Shown here piece after piece: positions 1 to 8,282 of a DNA stretch of 64,000 bases; position 1 is the first letter of the stretch, and every line of letters begins with the position of its first letter. The notes beneath the pieces were generated by a model. That model was not told the origin of the DNA. It saw only the letters and a list, made by a program, of their open reading frames with translations, and did no database searches. The position numbers and the translations under genes are program-made. Source of the DNA: Kribbella antibiotica (lineage in GTDB: Bacteria; Actinomycetota; Actinomycetes; Propionibacteriales; Kribbellaceae); NCBI RefSeq assembly GCF_004349055.1, contig NZ_SMKX01000010.1:1-64000 (forward strand). The letters run 5' to 3'.

Positions 1-2
1 CA

Positions 3-2033
3 CCACCCCCGCCCGCCTCCGTGACGGACGTCAAGCGCTCCCTCGAGCAGCTCCAGGCCGAGGCCGCAGCGCTGCAGGCCGACTTCGCCAAGGCGACCAT
101 CGCCTACACGAACGCGCTGAAGTCCGCCGAGACCGCTGAGGCGGACGCGAAGAAGGCCGAAGCCGCCGCGAACACCTCCACCGGCAAGGCCGACGAGGAG
201 CGGCGCCGGCTCGGCGTCATCACCGCGCAGGCCTACCAACTCGGCGTACCGACTCAGTTGGGTGCCGAGTCGATCTTGTGGTCGCTGGCGCCGGTCGCGG
301 AGAACCTGCAGGAGATCGCCGACCGGCAGACCGCGATCCAGCAGCTCGGCACCACGCAGACCTCGCAGTACAACAAGGCCATGAACGCCGGTGCCATCGC
401 CGACAAGGCGAAGGCGGAGGCAGCCGGCAAGCGTGGCGCAGCCAAGGCAGCCGCCGCGCGGGCCCAGCAGCTCGGCAACGACGTGAAGCAGAAGGCCGCC
501 GACGCCGCCTCGCGCGCGATCGACCAGCTGCCCGAGCTCGACGGCGCGTCTGAGTTGTCCAAGCAGCTTCAGCTCGCCCGCAACCAGCAGGCGCTCCTGC
601 GCTGGCAGGCCTACCTGACCGAGCTCACCGCCGCGAAGGTCGCCCTGCCGCCCGCCGCCACGATCAAGAACCCTGCTGCGCTCCCGGCCGGCCTGAGCCC
701 GCTGGTCACCGCTGGTCAGCCGGTCCCAGGCGCAGCCTCGGTCACAGTCAACCTCAAGACCCTCCGCGTGCTCTCGTCCGAGACGATCCGCGCAGTCAAC
801 CAGGCCTTCAACCTGGTCGGCCGCGCGTACGCGATCGACGCCGGTGGCCCGGATCAGTACGGCTGCCTCGGTGCCGCGCGCGCCGCTTGGGCGCCGTACG
901 CGAAGCTTCCGAACACGATCAGCAAGGTCTACCCCGGCTACCAGCAGGTCCCGCCGGAGCAGATCCAGCCCGGCGATCTCCTGCTGATGGGCAGCCGGTC
1001 ACTCGGCCTGGTCCACATCGGTATCGCCCTCGACAACGACGAGATGATCGCCTCGGATGAGTCGAAGGGTTCGGTCGTCGTCATGCCCGTCCCGCAGAAC
1101 CTCTGGGCCGCGCTCCGGCCGACCCTCGGCGCGCCGACCAAGGCCCAGGTCTCCCCCACGGCCGGCTCCAGTGCGGTCAACTTCCGCTGCGGCAACACCG
1201 GTACGTCGGTCAATGTCGGCAGCGGAGCGTGGACGTGGCCGCTCGCCGACGGCACCTACGACATCGGTACGCCGTTCGGTCAGTCCGGCTCGATGTGGTC
1301 GAGCGGATTCCACACCGGCCAGGACTTCCCCGCCGCCATCGGTACGCCGGTCCGTGCCGTCACGTCGGGCACGATCCGCGTCGAGCACCCGAGCTGGGCC
1401 GGCAACCTGATCCGCATCGACCACGGCAACGGCTTCGAAACCCTCTATGCCCACCTCAGCCAGGTCAACGTGACCGACGGCCAGCAGGTGGTCGCGGGTC
1501 AGCGGATCGGCGCAGTCGGCACCGAAGGCAACTCGACCGGACCGCACCTGCACTTCGAGGTCCGGATCGGCGGTGACCCGGTCAACCCGATGCCGTTCCT
1601 GGCGACCGGCTCCGCGACCACCGGCTGGGGCGGTTACAGCAACGGCCAGATCCCGTCGAGCAAGCTGTGCGCGATCGGCAACGGTCACATGCTGCGCTGC
1701 GACGCCGCCGCGGCCTACCTGCAGCTCGCCGGCTCCTACCAGAAGGCCTTCGGCAAGAAGCTCTGCATCACCGACTCCTACCGCTCCTACTCGGCGCAGG
1801 TCAGCCTGTACTCGCGCAAGCCGTCCCTGGCGGCATTGCCCGGTACGTCGAACCACGGCTGGGGTGTCGCGGTCGACCTGTGTGGTGGCATCGACAAGTT
1901 CAGCACCTCGCAGTACCGCTGGATGAAGGCCAACGCCCCCGCGTTCGGCTGGGTGCACCCGGACTGGGCCGAGCAGGGCGGCAGCCGCGAAGAGCCATGG
2001 CACTGGGAGTTCGGTCGCGCCGCGCGTGCCTGA
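3..2033 (+). CDS. Secreted three-domain peptidoglycan hydrolase (NlpC/P60-like + M23 + VanY-like), 5' end outside window
   Basis: Cuts peptidoglycan outside the cell, probably at three kinds of bond. The frame is open to the window edge and a proline-rich stretch precedes the GTG at 21, so the signal peptide should lie upstream; residues here are counted from that GTG. Residues 1-200 are Ala/Lys/Glu-rich coiled coil, as in RipA-type hydrolases. An NlpC/P60-like domain follows, with candidate Cys282 and His332, although the usual DCSG motif is altered to GCLG. An M23 metallopeptidase domain has H431-x3-D435 and H509-L-H511. The C-terminal VanY-type D,D-carboxypeptidase has SNHGWGVAVD (His612, Asp619) and EPWHWE (His661). 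Three hydrolase folds in one chain is uncommon. The domain calls are secure; whether the altered NlpC domain is active is unknown. Confidence 0.88.
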   Translation, partial: PPPPASVTDVKRSLEQLQAEAAALQADFAKATIAYTNALKSAETAEADAKKAEAAANTSTGKADEERRRLGVITAQAYQLGVPTQLGAESILWSLAPVAENLQEIADRQTAIQQLGTTQTSQYNKAMNAGAIADKAKAEAAGKRGAAKAAAARAQQLGNDVKQKAADAASRAIDQLPELDGASELSKQLQLARNQQALLRWQAYLTELTAAKVALPPAATIKNPAALPAGLSPLVTAGQPVPGAASVTVNLKTLRVLSSETIRAVNQAFNLVGRAYAIDAGGPDQYGCLGAARAAWAPYAKLPNTISKVYPGYQQVPPEQIQPGDLLLMGSRSLGLVHIGIALDNDEMIASDESKGSVVVMPVPQNLWAALRPTLGAPTKAQVSPTAGSSAVNFRCGNTGTSVNVGSGAWTWPLADGTYDIGTPFGQSGSMWSSGFHTGQDFPAAIGTPVRAVTSGTIRVEHPSWAGNLIRIDHGNGFETLYAHLSQVNVTDGQQVVAGQRIGAVGTEGNSTGPHLHFEVRIGGDPVNPMPFLATGSATTGWGGYSNGQIPSSKLCAIGNGHMLRCDAAAAYLQLAGSYQKAFGKKLCITDSYRSYSAQVSLYSRKPSLAALPGTSNHGWGVAVDLCGGIDKFSTSQYRWMKANAPAFGWVHPDWAEQGGSREEPWHWEFGRAARA

Positions 2034-2102
2034 CCTGCGTTTCGTTGCTGAGTCAGCGGTTAATTCCGGGGTTTCGGCCGCGTCAGCACGTAGGGTGTTG
2101 AC

Positions 2103-2564
2103 GTGGCCGAGCAGCACAAGAGTCCTGACCGCACTGACCACAACATCACGCTGGACGCTGAAGACGACCGGTGGGAGTGGCGGCGCCGGATCCGGGCGAA
2201 TCCGAAGAAGCACCTGATCTATCGCATCGTGGTGGGCGTGGTCGGCGGTGTGCTGATCATCGCGGCACCCCTGACCGGTTGGCTGCCCGGTCCCGGCGGC
2301 ATCCCGCTGTTCATCGCTGGTCTGGCTGTCCTGGCCAGCGAGTTCGAGTGGGCCCAGCGGCTGCTCTACAAGGTCAAGGACTGGGTGAAGGCGCTCACCG
2401 CCTGGACGGGCAAGCAGCCCGCCTGGCTGAAGACGCTCGGCACCATCGCGCTGTTCTGCTGCGTGGTGGTCGCGATCTGGCTCTACATGGCCGTCCTCGG
2501 TGTCCCCGGCTGGCTGCCCGACTCGTGGGAGTCGTTCCTGCACAAGCTGCCGCTGCTGCACTGA
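2103..2564 (+). CDS. PGPGW-motif transmembrane protein (TIGR02611-like)
   Basis: Small inner-membrane protein of 153 residues and unknown function. The N-terminal 40 residues are charged and cytoplasmic. A hydrophobic hairpin follows, carrying GWLPGPGGIPLF, the hallmark of the PGPGW family, then an amphipathic FEWAQRLLYKVKDW stretch and a final membrane segment. GTG start with AGGGTG upstream. It lies 69 bases after the peptidoglycan hydrolase on the same strand and could be co-transcribed. Its last 82 bases overlap the convergent monooxygenase gene. Confidence 0.75.
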   Translation: MAEQHKSPDRTDHNITLDAEDDRWEWRRRIRANPKKHLIYRIVVGVVGGVLIIAAPLTGWLPGPGGIPLFIAGLAVLASEFEWAQRLLYKVKDWVKALTAWTGKQPAWLKTLGTIALFCCVVVAIWLYMAVLGVPGWLPDSWESFLHKLPLLH

Positions 2565-3730
2565 TCCAGCTCGGGATAGTTCGGGAGCTCGATCAGGTTG
2601 CTGAAGTTCTGCGCCATCTTCATCATCGAGTTCAGCCCGAACGAGCTGCCGAGGATCCGGTTGCGGGCCGCGAGCCCCAGCCGGGACGCGGGTGCGAGGA
2701 AGCTTCCGGCTGACATCCCGCGCTGAGTCCTGCGCACCGATTTCTGCAGCAGAGCCTCGTAGCGAGCGAACGCGACTCGGTGGTCGCCGTGCGCTGCGGC
2801 CAGTTCGCCGGCCAGCACGTACGCCGCGACGACCGCCGTACCGGTTCCCATTGCCCCGAAGGTTGCGCCGTACCCGGCGTCGCCGAGGAGCACCACCCGC
2901 CCGGCCGACCAGCTGCTGACGTTGACCCGGCTGATCGCGTCGAAGTACCACTCGGTTGCCGCGGGCAACGCCTCGAGCAGCCACGGCACGTTCCACTCCA
3001 GCCCCTCGAAGGCTCGCCGGACGATTGCCTTCTGCTCGTCGCTGTCACGCCGGTCGTAGGTCAGTTGGGGCGACCGGAAGACTGCCAGGACCCCTCCGAG
3101 GGTCCGATCGCGCCGATCGACACCGACACTGATCAGGCGGCCGGGCGTGTTGTACATCAACGCGTCGCCCTCATCGCCGAGACGGTTCGGCACCTCCCAG
3201 CCGGCCACGTAATAGCCGCGGTGATGCTCGGTCACCTGCTCGGCCGGAAACGCCAGCCGCCGGGTCACCGAATGCATCCCGTCCGCACCGACCACCAGGT
3301 CGTAGGTCTCCGCGAGGCCGCTCTCGAACCGAACGTCGACCCCGTCCGCGTGTTCTTGCAGGCTCGCGATCGAGTCACCGAACCGGTACGCCGCCCGCTC
3401 GCGACTGTGCTCGTACAGGACCCGGGACAAGTCGGCGCGGAGCAGTTCCAGCTCACCTCCGGCGAAGTCCTCCGGGAGCCGCATCAGTTGCCGACCGGTC
3501 GCGTCAACGTATCGCTGCGCCGTACCGCCGGTTTGCAGCGCTTGCAGGTCGGCGAGGACGCCCATCTTGCGCAGCACCGCCTTGTTCACCTCGCCGCGGA
3601 AGTCCACGGCGTACCCACCCTCGCGCAGCTTCGGCGCAACCTCGACCACGGTCACGTTATGCCCGGACCGGCTCAGCCAGAGCGCCGCCGACGGCCCCGC
3701 CACACTCGCACCCGACACCAGAATCTTCAT
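2483..3730 (-). CDS. FAD-dependent monooxygenase (PHBH-like fold)
   Basis: Predicted NADPH-dependent aromatic hydroxylase/monooxygenase of 415 residues. The N-terminus MKILVSGASVAGPSAALW is the FAD dinucleotide fold (GxSxxG variant). The middle has VVGADGMHS (DG motif) and the C-terminal half has VVLLGDAGYGATFGAMG (GD motif). The start at 3730 has GAGGAG 6-8 bases upstream and is preferred to an upstream TTG. It is divergent from a TetR gene over about 90 bases that hold two palindromes, so it is probably the repressor's target. The last ~28 residues run antisense into the PGPGW gene and look like read-through beyond the natural C-terminus. Substrate unknown. Confidence 0.85.
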   Translation of the reverse strand: MKILVSGASVAGPSAALWLSRSGHNVTVVEVAPKLREGGYAVDFRGEVNKAVLRKMGVLADLQALQTGGTAQRYVDATGRQLMRLPEDFAGGELELLRADLSRVLYEHSRERAAYRFGDSIASLQEHADGVDVRFESGLAETYDLVVGADGMHSVTRRLAFPAEQVTEHHRGYYVAGWEVPNRLGDEGDALMYNTPGRLISVGVDRRDRTLGGVLAVFRSPQLTYDRRDSDEQKAIVRRAFEGLEWNVPWLLEALPAATEWYFDAISRVNVSSWSAGRVVLLGDAGYGATFGAMGTGTAVVAAYVLAGELAAAHGDHRVAFARYEALLQKSVRRTQRGMSAGSFLAPASRLGLAARNRILGSSFGLNSMMKMAQNFSNLIELPNYPELDQCSSGSLCRNDSHESGSQPGTPRTAM

Positions 3731-3751
3731 CGTCCACTCCTCACGGTTAAC

Positions 3752-3789
3752 TGTGTCCGGTGGACACAATAATGTGTATGGTAGACACA
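3752..3789. promoter_or_regulatory. Two tandem TetR-type operators
   Basis: TGTGTCCGGTGGACACA (3752-3768) is a perfect 7-bp inverted repeat with a 3-base spacer. TGTGTATGGTAGACACA (3773-3789) is a second, imperfect 17-bp copy with TGTGT/ACACA arms. The centres are 21 bases apart, about two helical turns, so dimers would sit on the same DNA face. They lie between the monooxygenase and the TetR gene. Confidence 0.7.
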
Positions 3790-3820
3790 GATCAACCGAT
3801 CAGGGAAGGACCTCCCCCGG

Positions 3821-4522
3821 ATGACCGAGTTGCTGTGGGGCTCGACGCCAGTGCCGAGCCGTGGGCCGAAACCGGCCGTCACGCTGACCGGGATCGCCGA
3901 AGCCGCGATTCGGATCGCGGATGCCGAAGGCCTGGACGCGGTGTCGATGCAGCGGGTCGCCGACGACCTGCCGGTCACCAAGATGGCGCTCTACCGCTAC
4001 CTGCCCGGCAAGGCCGAGCTGATCGCGGTCATGACCGACCTCGCAATGGGCACGCCGCCGGAGCGCCCAGAGCAGCCGTGGCGCGAGACCCTGCACACCT
4101 GGTCAATGGATCTCTATGACGGGTTCAGCCGGCATCCGTGGCTGCTGCTGTCGACCGTGGGCCAGCGCCCGATCGGCCCCAACGAGATGAGCTGGATCGA
4201 TCGCGGCATCCGCGCGCTGACCGGATCGGGCCTGAGTGGCAGTGAGCAGCTCGACACGATCGTCGTACTGACTGGCCATGTCCGGACACTCGCCCTGCAG
4301 ACCACGACGATGCCAGGCGGTCGCGCGGGGCTCACCGAGGAGGCGCTCCTCAGCTCCTTCACGGCCATGCTGACGGACCACGCCGACCGCTACCCCAGCC
4401 TGGCGACGGCGCTGCAGACCGCCGAGCCCGACAACCAGGGGCTTCAGTTCGGGCTGGAGCGCATCCTCGACGGGCTCGAACTGCTGATCACGAGCCGGAA
4501 GGGCTCAGCTTCGGGGTATTGA
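3821..4522 (+). CDS. TetR/AcrR-family transcriptional regulator
   Basis: Ligand-responsive DNA-binding repressor of 233 residues. Residues ~20-75 hold the TetR helix-turn-helix (AAIRIADAEGLDAVSMQRVA, then VTKMALYRYLPGKAELI). The rest is an all-helical ligand-binding domain of the TetR_C_11/33 type often paired with oxidoreductases. It starts at ATG 3821 after GGGAAGGACC. The tandem palindromes just upstream are its likely operators, allowing autoregulation and control of the divergent monooxygenase. Its 3' end overlaps the AraC gene by 35 bases, convergently. Confidence 0.88.
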   Translation: MTELLWGSTPVPSRGPKPAVTLTGIAEAAIRIADAEGLDAVSMQRVADDLPVTKMALYRYLPGKAELIAVMTDLAMGTPPERPEQPWRETLHTWSMDLYDGFSRHPWLLLSTVGQRPIGPNEMSWIDRGIRALTGSGLSGSEQLDTIVVLTGHVRTLALQTTTMPGGRAGLTEEALLSSFTAMLTDHADRYPSLATALQTAEPDNQGLQFGLERILDGLELLITSRKGSASGY

Positions 4523-5384
4523 AACGTTGCCGGTAGGTGCTGGCGCTCAACCCGAAGTGCGACTTGAAGCGGCGGGCGAAGTAGTTCTGGTCAGGCCAAC
4601 CGACAGACTCGCCGATCCGGCTCACCGGCAGGTCCGTATTCAGCAGTTGCACGGCGGCCAGCTCGACGCGATGCCGGGACAGGTAGGCCATCGGCGGCAG
4701 GCCGGTGGCCGACTTGAAGATGCGGACCAGGTAGCCCGGCGCGAGGTGCAGCGCGCGGGCCAGGTCGGTCAGGGTCCACTGCCGCGCCGGGTCTGCTTCG
4801 AGCAACCGCATCGCATCCAGTACGGCGGGATGCGCCTGCGTGCGGAGGTCGTCGCGCTCGGCCACCGCGCGGGCCAAGCAGCTCAGGTACAGCGACAGCC
4901 AGCCGATCAGTTCGCCGCGATGCAGCCCGATCGGCTGGTCGCGCAGCGAGCGCAGTCCGTCGAGATGGCGTCGCGCCTCGGCGAATGATTCCTCGTCGAG
5001 ATGAGTGCTGAGCACGCCGCGACGCTGCGCGGAGAACGGGCCGGTCCACAGCAGATACCCGAGCAGCGGATCCTCGCGGGTCCAGGCGAGCTCACGCCGT
5101 ACCAGGTCTGCTGAGAAACAGCAGTTGTAGATCTCGAGGTCGTCGCAGTCCTCGTATTCGTGCCACACGCCGGGTCGCAGCAGGACCGCATCACCGGCGG
5201 TCAGCCGTTGCCGGCCGGCCTGGCTGTGGTGCACGCCTTCGCCGCTGAGAACGAGCGCGACCTCGAAGAAGCTGTGCGTGTGCACGGGGTGGGAATCGAC
5301 GTGCACGTGGGGTCCGGCGTACACGATCGTGCCGTCGACGAAGTGCAGCAGCGTGCCTTCTGTCCGTACCGGCTCGTCGACCAT
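4488..5384 (-). CDS. AraC-family regulator with cupin sensor
   Basis: 298-residue regulator. The N-terminal ~120 residues form a cupin-type sugar-binding barrel (VHTHSFFEVALVLSGEG and VLLRPGVWHEYED). The C-terminal ~100 residues hold the paired AraC helix-turn-helix (WTLTDLARALHLAPGYLVRIF, ending WPDQNYFARRFKSHFGLS). It is divergent from the rhamnosidase gene and its importer, so it is most likely their activator, responding to rhamnose or a rhamnoside. The effector is inferred from context only. Confidence 0.87.
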   Translation of the reverse strand: MVDEPVRTEGTLLHFVDGTIVYAGPHVHVDSHPVHTHSFFEVALVLSGEGVHHSQAGRQRLTAGDAVLLRPGVWHEYEDCDDLEIYNCCFSADLVRRELAWTREDPLLGYLLWTGPFSAQRRGVLSTHLDEESFAEARRHLDGLRSLRDQPIGLHRGELIGWLSLYLSCLARAVAERDDLRTQAHPAVLDAMRLLEADPARQWTLTDLARALHLAPGYLVRIFKSATGLPPMAYLSRHRVELAAVQLLNTDLPVSRIGESVGWPDQNYFARRFKSHFGLSASTYRQRFNTPKLSPSGS

Positions 5385-5472
5385 GCCTCACGATAGGGGC
5401 CAAGGTTCATTTCGTGCTAGGACTCGTGCACTCCGGACTATTGCTCGGCGCCGTCGCGCAGCAAGCTGGCCC

Positions 5473-5484
5473 TGAATCGTTTCA
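5473..5484. promoter_or_regulatory. LacI-type operator-like palindrome before the rhamnosidase
   Basis: TGAATCGTTTCA is a 12-bp palindrome with one mismatched pair and the central CG typical of LacI-family operators. It lies 20 bases before the rhamnosidase start. No LacI gene is in the window, so it could also be part of the AraC site. Confidence 0.35.
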
Positions 5485-5504
5485 TTCGCAACGGTTGGAG
5501 CCCC

Positions 5505-8258
5505 ATGCCGAACCTCGCCGCACCGAGCAGCATCCGCTTCGAACACCGCACTGATGCGGCCCCCGTCCTTGGTACCGCTACGCCCCGCCTGTCGTGGCAG
5601 GTCGCCACCGCACCCGACTCTTATCTCCAGTCGGCGTACGAAGTAGAAATCACCAGTACGACGACGCAGTCGTTCACCGTCGAGTCCGCCGAGCAGGTGC
5701 TGGTCCCGTGGCCTGGTGAGCCACTGGCCTCGCGCGCTCAGGCCCGGGTGCGGGTCCGCGTTCGTGCTGATGGCGACTGGAGTGCGTGGAGTGAATCCGC
5801 GGTCGTCGAGGTCGGGCTGCTCAGCCCCGACGACTGGACCGCACGTTTCATCAGCCCGCTCGAGAACCCGCACGGGTCGCCCGCTCCCCTGCTCTCCGCT
5901 GCTCTCGACCTGCCGGGCGACATCGTGAAGGCGCGGTTGTACGCGACTGCCCACGGCATCTACGTGCCGGAGCTGAACGGCAGCCGGGTCGGTGACGACG
6001 AGCTGGCTCCGGGCTGGACGACGTACCAGCAGCGTCTTCGCTATCAGACCTATGACGTGACTGACCTCGTCCATGCCGGGGCCAACGACCTCGAGTTCCT
6101 GGTCGGCAACGGCTGGCACCGCGGCCGGCTCGGCTTCCGGGACCAGAAAGCGGTCTATGGCGATCGCCTCGCTGTTCTGGCGCAGCTCGAGGTCACCACC
6201 GGCGACGGTGAGGTGCACACGTTCGGCACCGACGAGACCTGGAACGCGCGAGAGAGCGCGATCTTGGCCGACGACCTGTACGACGGCCAGGTCACCGACC
6301 TGCGGCGATCGCCGGGATCCGCACAGCCGGTGGACGTGATCGACGCCGATCTCGGCCTCCTGGTCGCACCCGACGGACCGCCGGTCCAGATCACCGAGAG
6401 AGTCGCGGCGAGAGCGCTCTCCAGTTCTCCCACCGGCAAGACACTCGTCGATTTCGGCCAGAACCTGGTCGGCCGCGTCCAGCTGACTGTCCGCGGTGGC
6501 GTGGCCGGGGATGAGGTCGTCATCCGGCATGCCGAGGTACTGGAGAACGGCGAGCTCGGCGTCCGTCCACTGCGCACAGCGAAGGCGACCGACTCGTATG
6601 TGCTCGCCGGGCCGGAGGAGGTCGTGCTCGACTCCGAGCTCACCTTCCACGGTTTCCGGTACGCCGAAGTGACCGGCGTACCGGATCTTCGCCTCGAGGA
6701 CCTGACCGCGGTCGTCGTCGGGAGCGATCTCCGGCGCACGGGGTGGTTCGACTCGTCGCATGAGCTGCTGAACAAGTTCCACGAGAACGTGGTGTGGGGC
6801 ATGCGCGGCAACTTCGTCGACGTGCCGACCGACTGTCCGCAGCGTGATGAGCGGCTCGGGTGGACCGGAGACATTCAGGTCTTCTCCCCCACCGCGACGT
6901 TCCTGTTCGACACGGCCGGGTTCCTCACCAACTGGCTGGCGGACCTGGCGGCCGAGCAGCACAAGGACGGTTCGGTGCCGTTCGTCATTCCGGATGTGCT
7001 GCGCAACGCCGAGCCGGCGACAGCCGCTTGGGGTGACGCGGCAACGATCGTGCCCTGGGTGGTCTACAGCCGGACCGGTGACGCCGGGCTGCTCGCCCGT
7101 CAACTACCGAGCATGCGGGCGTGGGTCGACAAGATGGCTGCCTTGGCCGGGGACGACCTGTTGTGGGCGGGTGGGTTCCAGTTCGGCGACTGGCTCGACC
7201 CGACCGCTCCCCCAGAGAACGCGGCCAAGGCGCAGGCCAACCCTGATGTGATCGCCACCGCGCATCTGGCTCGCTCGGCCGAGGTGGTCGCCCAGGCCGC
7301 CGAGATCGTCGGAGAGCGCGATCTCGCCGCCGACTACCGCGATCTGGCCGCTCGGGTCCGGCAGGCCTTCGCCAACGAGTACGTGACCGAAGGCGGTCGA
7401 GTCCTCAGCGACGCACCAACGGCGTACGCGCTCGCTCTGCAGTGGGCACTGCTTCCCGACGACGACCAGCGCGAGCGAGCCGGTGCGCGGCTCGCTGATC
7501 TCGTCCGCTCAGCGGCCTTCCGGATCAGCACCGGCTTCGTCGGTACGCCGCTGATCGCGGACGCGCTCACCGACGCCGGCTACCCGGACGTCGCCTACCG
7601 GCTGCTGCTGCAGACGCACTGCCCGTCCTGGCTGTACGCCGTGACGATGGGCGCGACCACCGTCTGGGAGCGCTACGACAGCATGCTCCCCGACGGCAGC
7701 ATCAACCCCGGCGAGATGACCTCGTTCAACCACTACGCCCTGGGCGCGGTCGCCGACTGGATGCACCGCCGCGTTGCGGGCCTCGCGCCGGGAGAGCCGG
7801 GATACCGCTCTCTCGTCGTCGATCCGCTGATCTCAAGCCACCTCACCAGCGCCTCCGCCAAACACCTCACCCCGTACGGCGAGGCCGCGGTCTCGTGGTC
7901 CCGCAGCAACGGTGAGATCGCGCTCTCCGTGACCGTTCCGGTCGGCGCCCGGGCGCAGGTCGTCGTACCGGGATCTGACGGGCCGGTCGAGGTCTGCCAC
8001 GGCACGCACGAGTGGACGGCCGCCGATATCGAGGCTCCGGAGCTCGACTCGTCGCCGACCGTGCGGCAGGTCATCGACCACGAACCGAGCTGGAACGCCG
8101 TCGTCGCGGGAGCGCAAGAGAGCGGTTTCGCAGCCGACGACGCTGAGCTCGCCAACCGGCTCGCGCCGTACCTGAACCAGCCCGCGACCCGGCTGAAGGA
8201 GGTGGCCGGCGACTCCGGCGCGATGCGCGCCGCCCTGGAAGCCCTCCTCAACCACTGA
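5505..8258 (+). CDS. Alpha-L-rhamnosidase, glycoside hydrolase family 78
   Basis: Removes terminal alpha-L-rhamnose from plant glycosides or pectin fragments by inversion. At 917 residues it has the usual GH78 length, with N-terminal beta domains (LSWQV; YDVTDLV...GNGWHRGRLGF), an alpha/alpha-barrel and a C-terminal beta domain. The family motif DCPQRDERLGWTGD occupies residues 443-456, and Glu449 is the likely general acid. TVWERYD puts Glu722 at the expected general base. No signal peptide is visible, so it probably acts in the cytoplasm on imported oligosaccharides. TTGGAG precedes the ATG. Only 24 bases separate it from the ABC importer genes. Confidence 0.93.
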   Translation: MPNLAAPSSIRFEHRTDAAPVLGTATPRLSWQVATAPDSYLQSAYEVEITSTTTQSFTVESAEQVLVPWPGEPLASRAQARVRVRVRADGDWSAWSESAVVEVGLLSPDDWTARFISPLENPHGSPAPLLSAALDLPGDIVKARLYATAHGIYVPELNGSRVGDDELAPGWTTYQQRLRYQTYDVTDLVHAGANDLEFLVGNGWHRGRLGFRDQKAVYGDRLAVLAQLEVTTGDGEVHTFGTDETWNARESAILADDLYDGQVTDLRRSPGSAQPVDVIDADLGLLVAPDGPPVQITERVAARALSSSPTGKTLVDFGQNLVGRVQLTVRGGVAGDEVVIRHAEVLENGELGVRPLRTAKATDSYVLAGPEEVVLDSELTFHGFRYAEVTGVPDLRLEDLTAVVVGSDLRRTGWFDSSHELLNKFHENVVWGMRGNFVDVPTDCPQRDERLGWTGDIQVFSPTATFLFDTAGFLTNWLADLAAEQHKDGSVPFVIPDVLRNAEPATAAWGDAATIVPWVVYSRTGDAGLLARQLPSMRAWVDKMAALAGDDLLWAGGFQFGDWLDPTAPPENAAKAQANPDVIATAHLARSAEVVAQAAEIVGERDLAADYRDLAARVRQAFANEYVTEGGRVLSDAPTAYALALQWALLPDDDQRERAGARLADLVRSAAFRISTGFVGTPLIADALTDAGYPDVAYRLLLQTHCPSWLYAVTMGATTVWERYDSMLPDGSINPGEMTSFNHYALGAVADWMHRRVAGLAPGEPGYRSLVVDPLISSHLTSASAKHLTPYGEAAVSWSRSNGEIALSVTVPVGARAQVVVPGSDGPVEVCHGTHEWTAADIEAPELDSSPTVRQVIDHEPSWNAVVAGAQESGFAADDAELANRLAPYLNQPATRLKEVAGDSGAMRAALEALLNH

Positions 8259-8282
8259 GCACGAACCATCCCCTAGGAGGTC

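Noticed and set aside
999..2996. 665-residue open frame on the minus strand
   Set aside because: Antisense to the peptidoglycan hydrolase and out of frame with the monooxygenase; Arg/Gly/Ala-rich with no recognisable domain.
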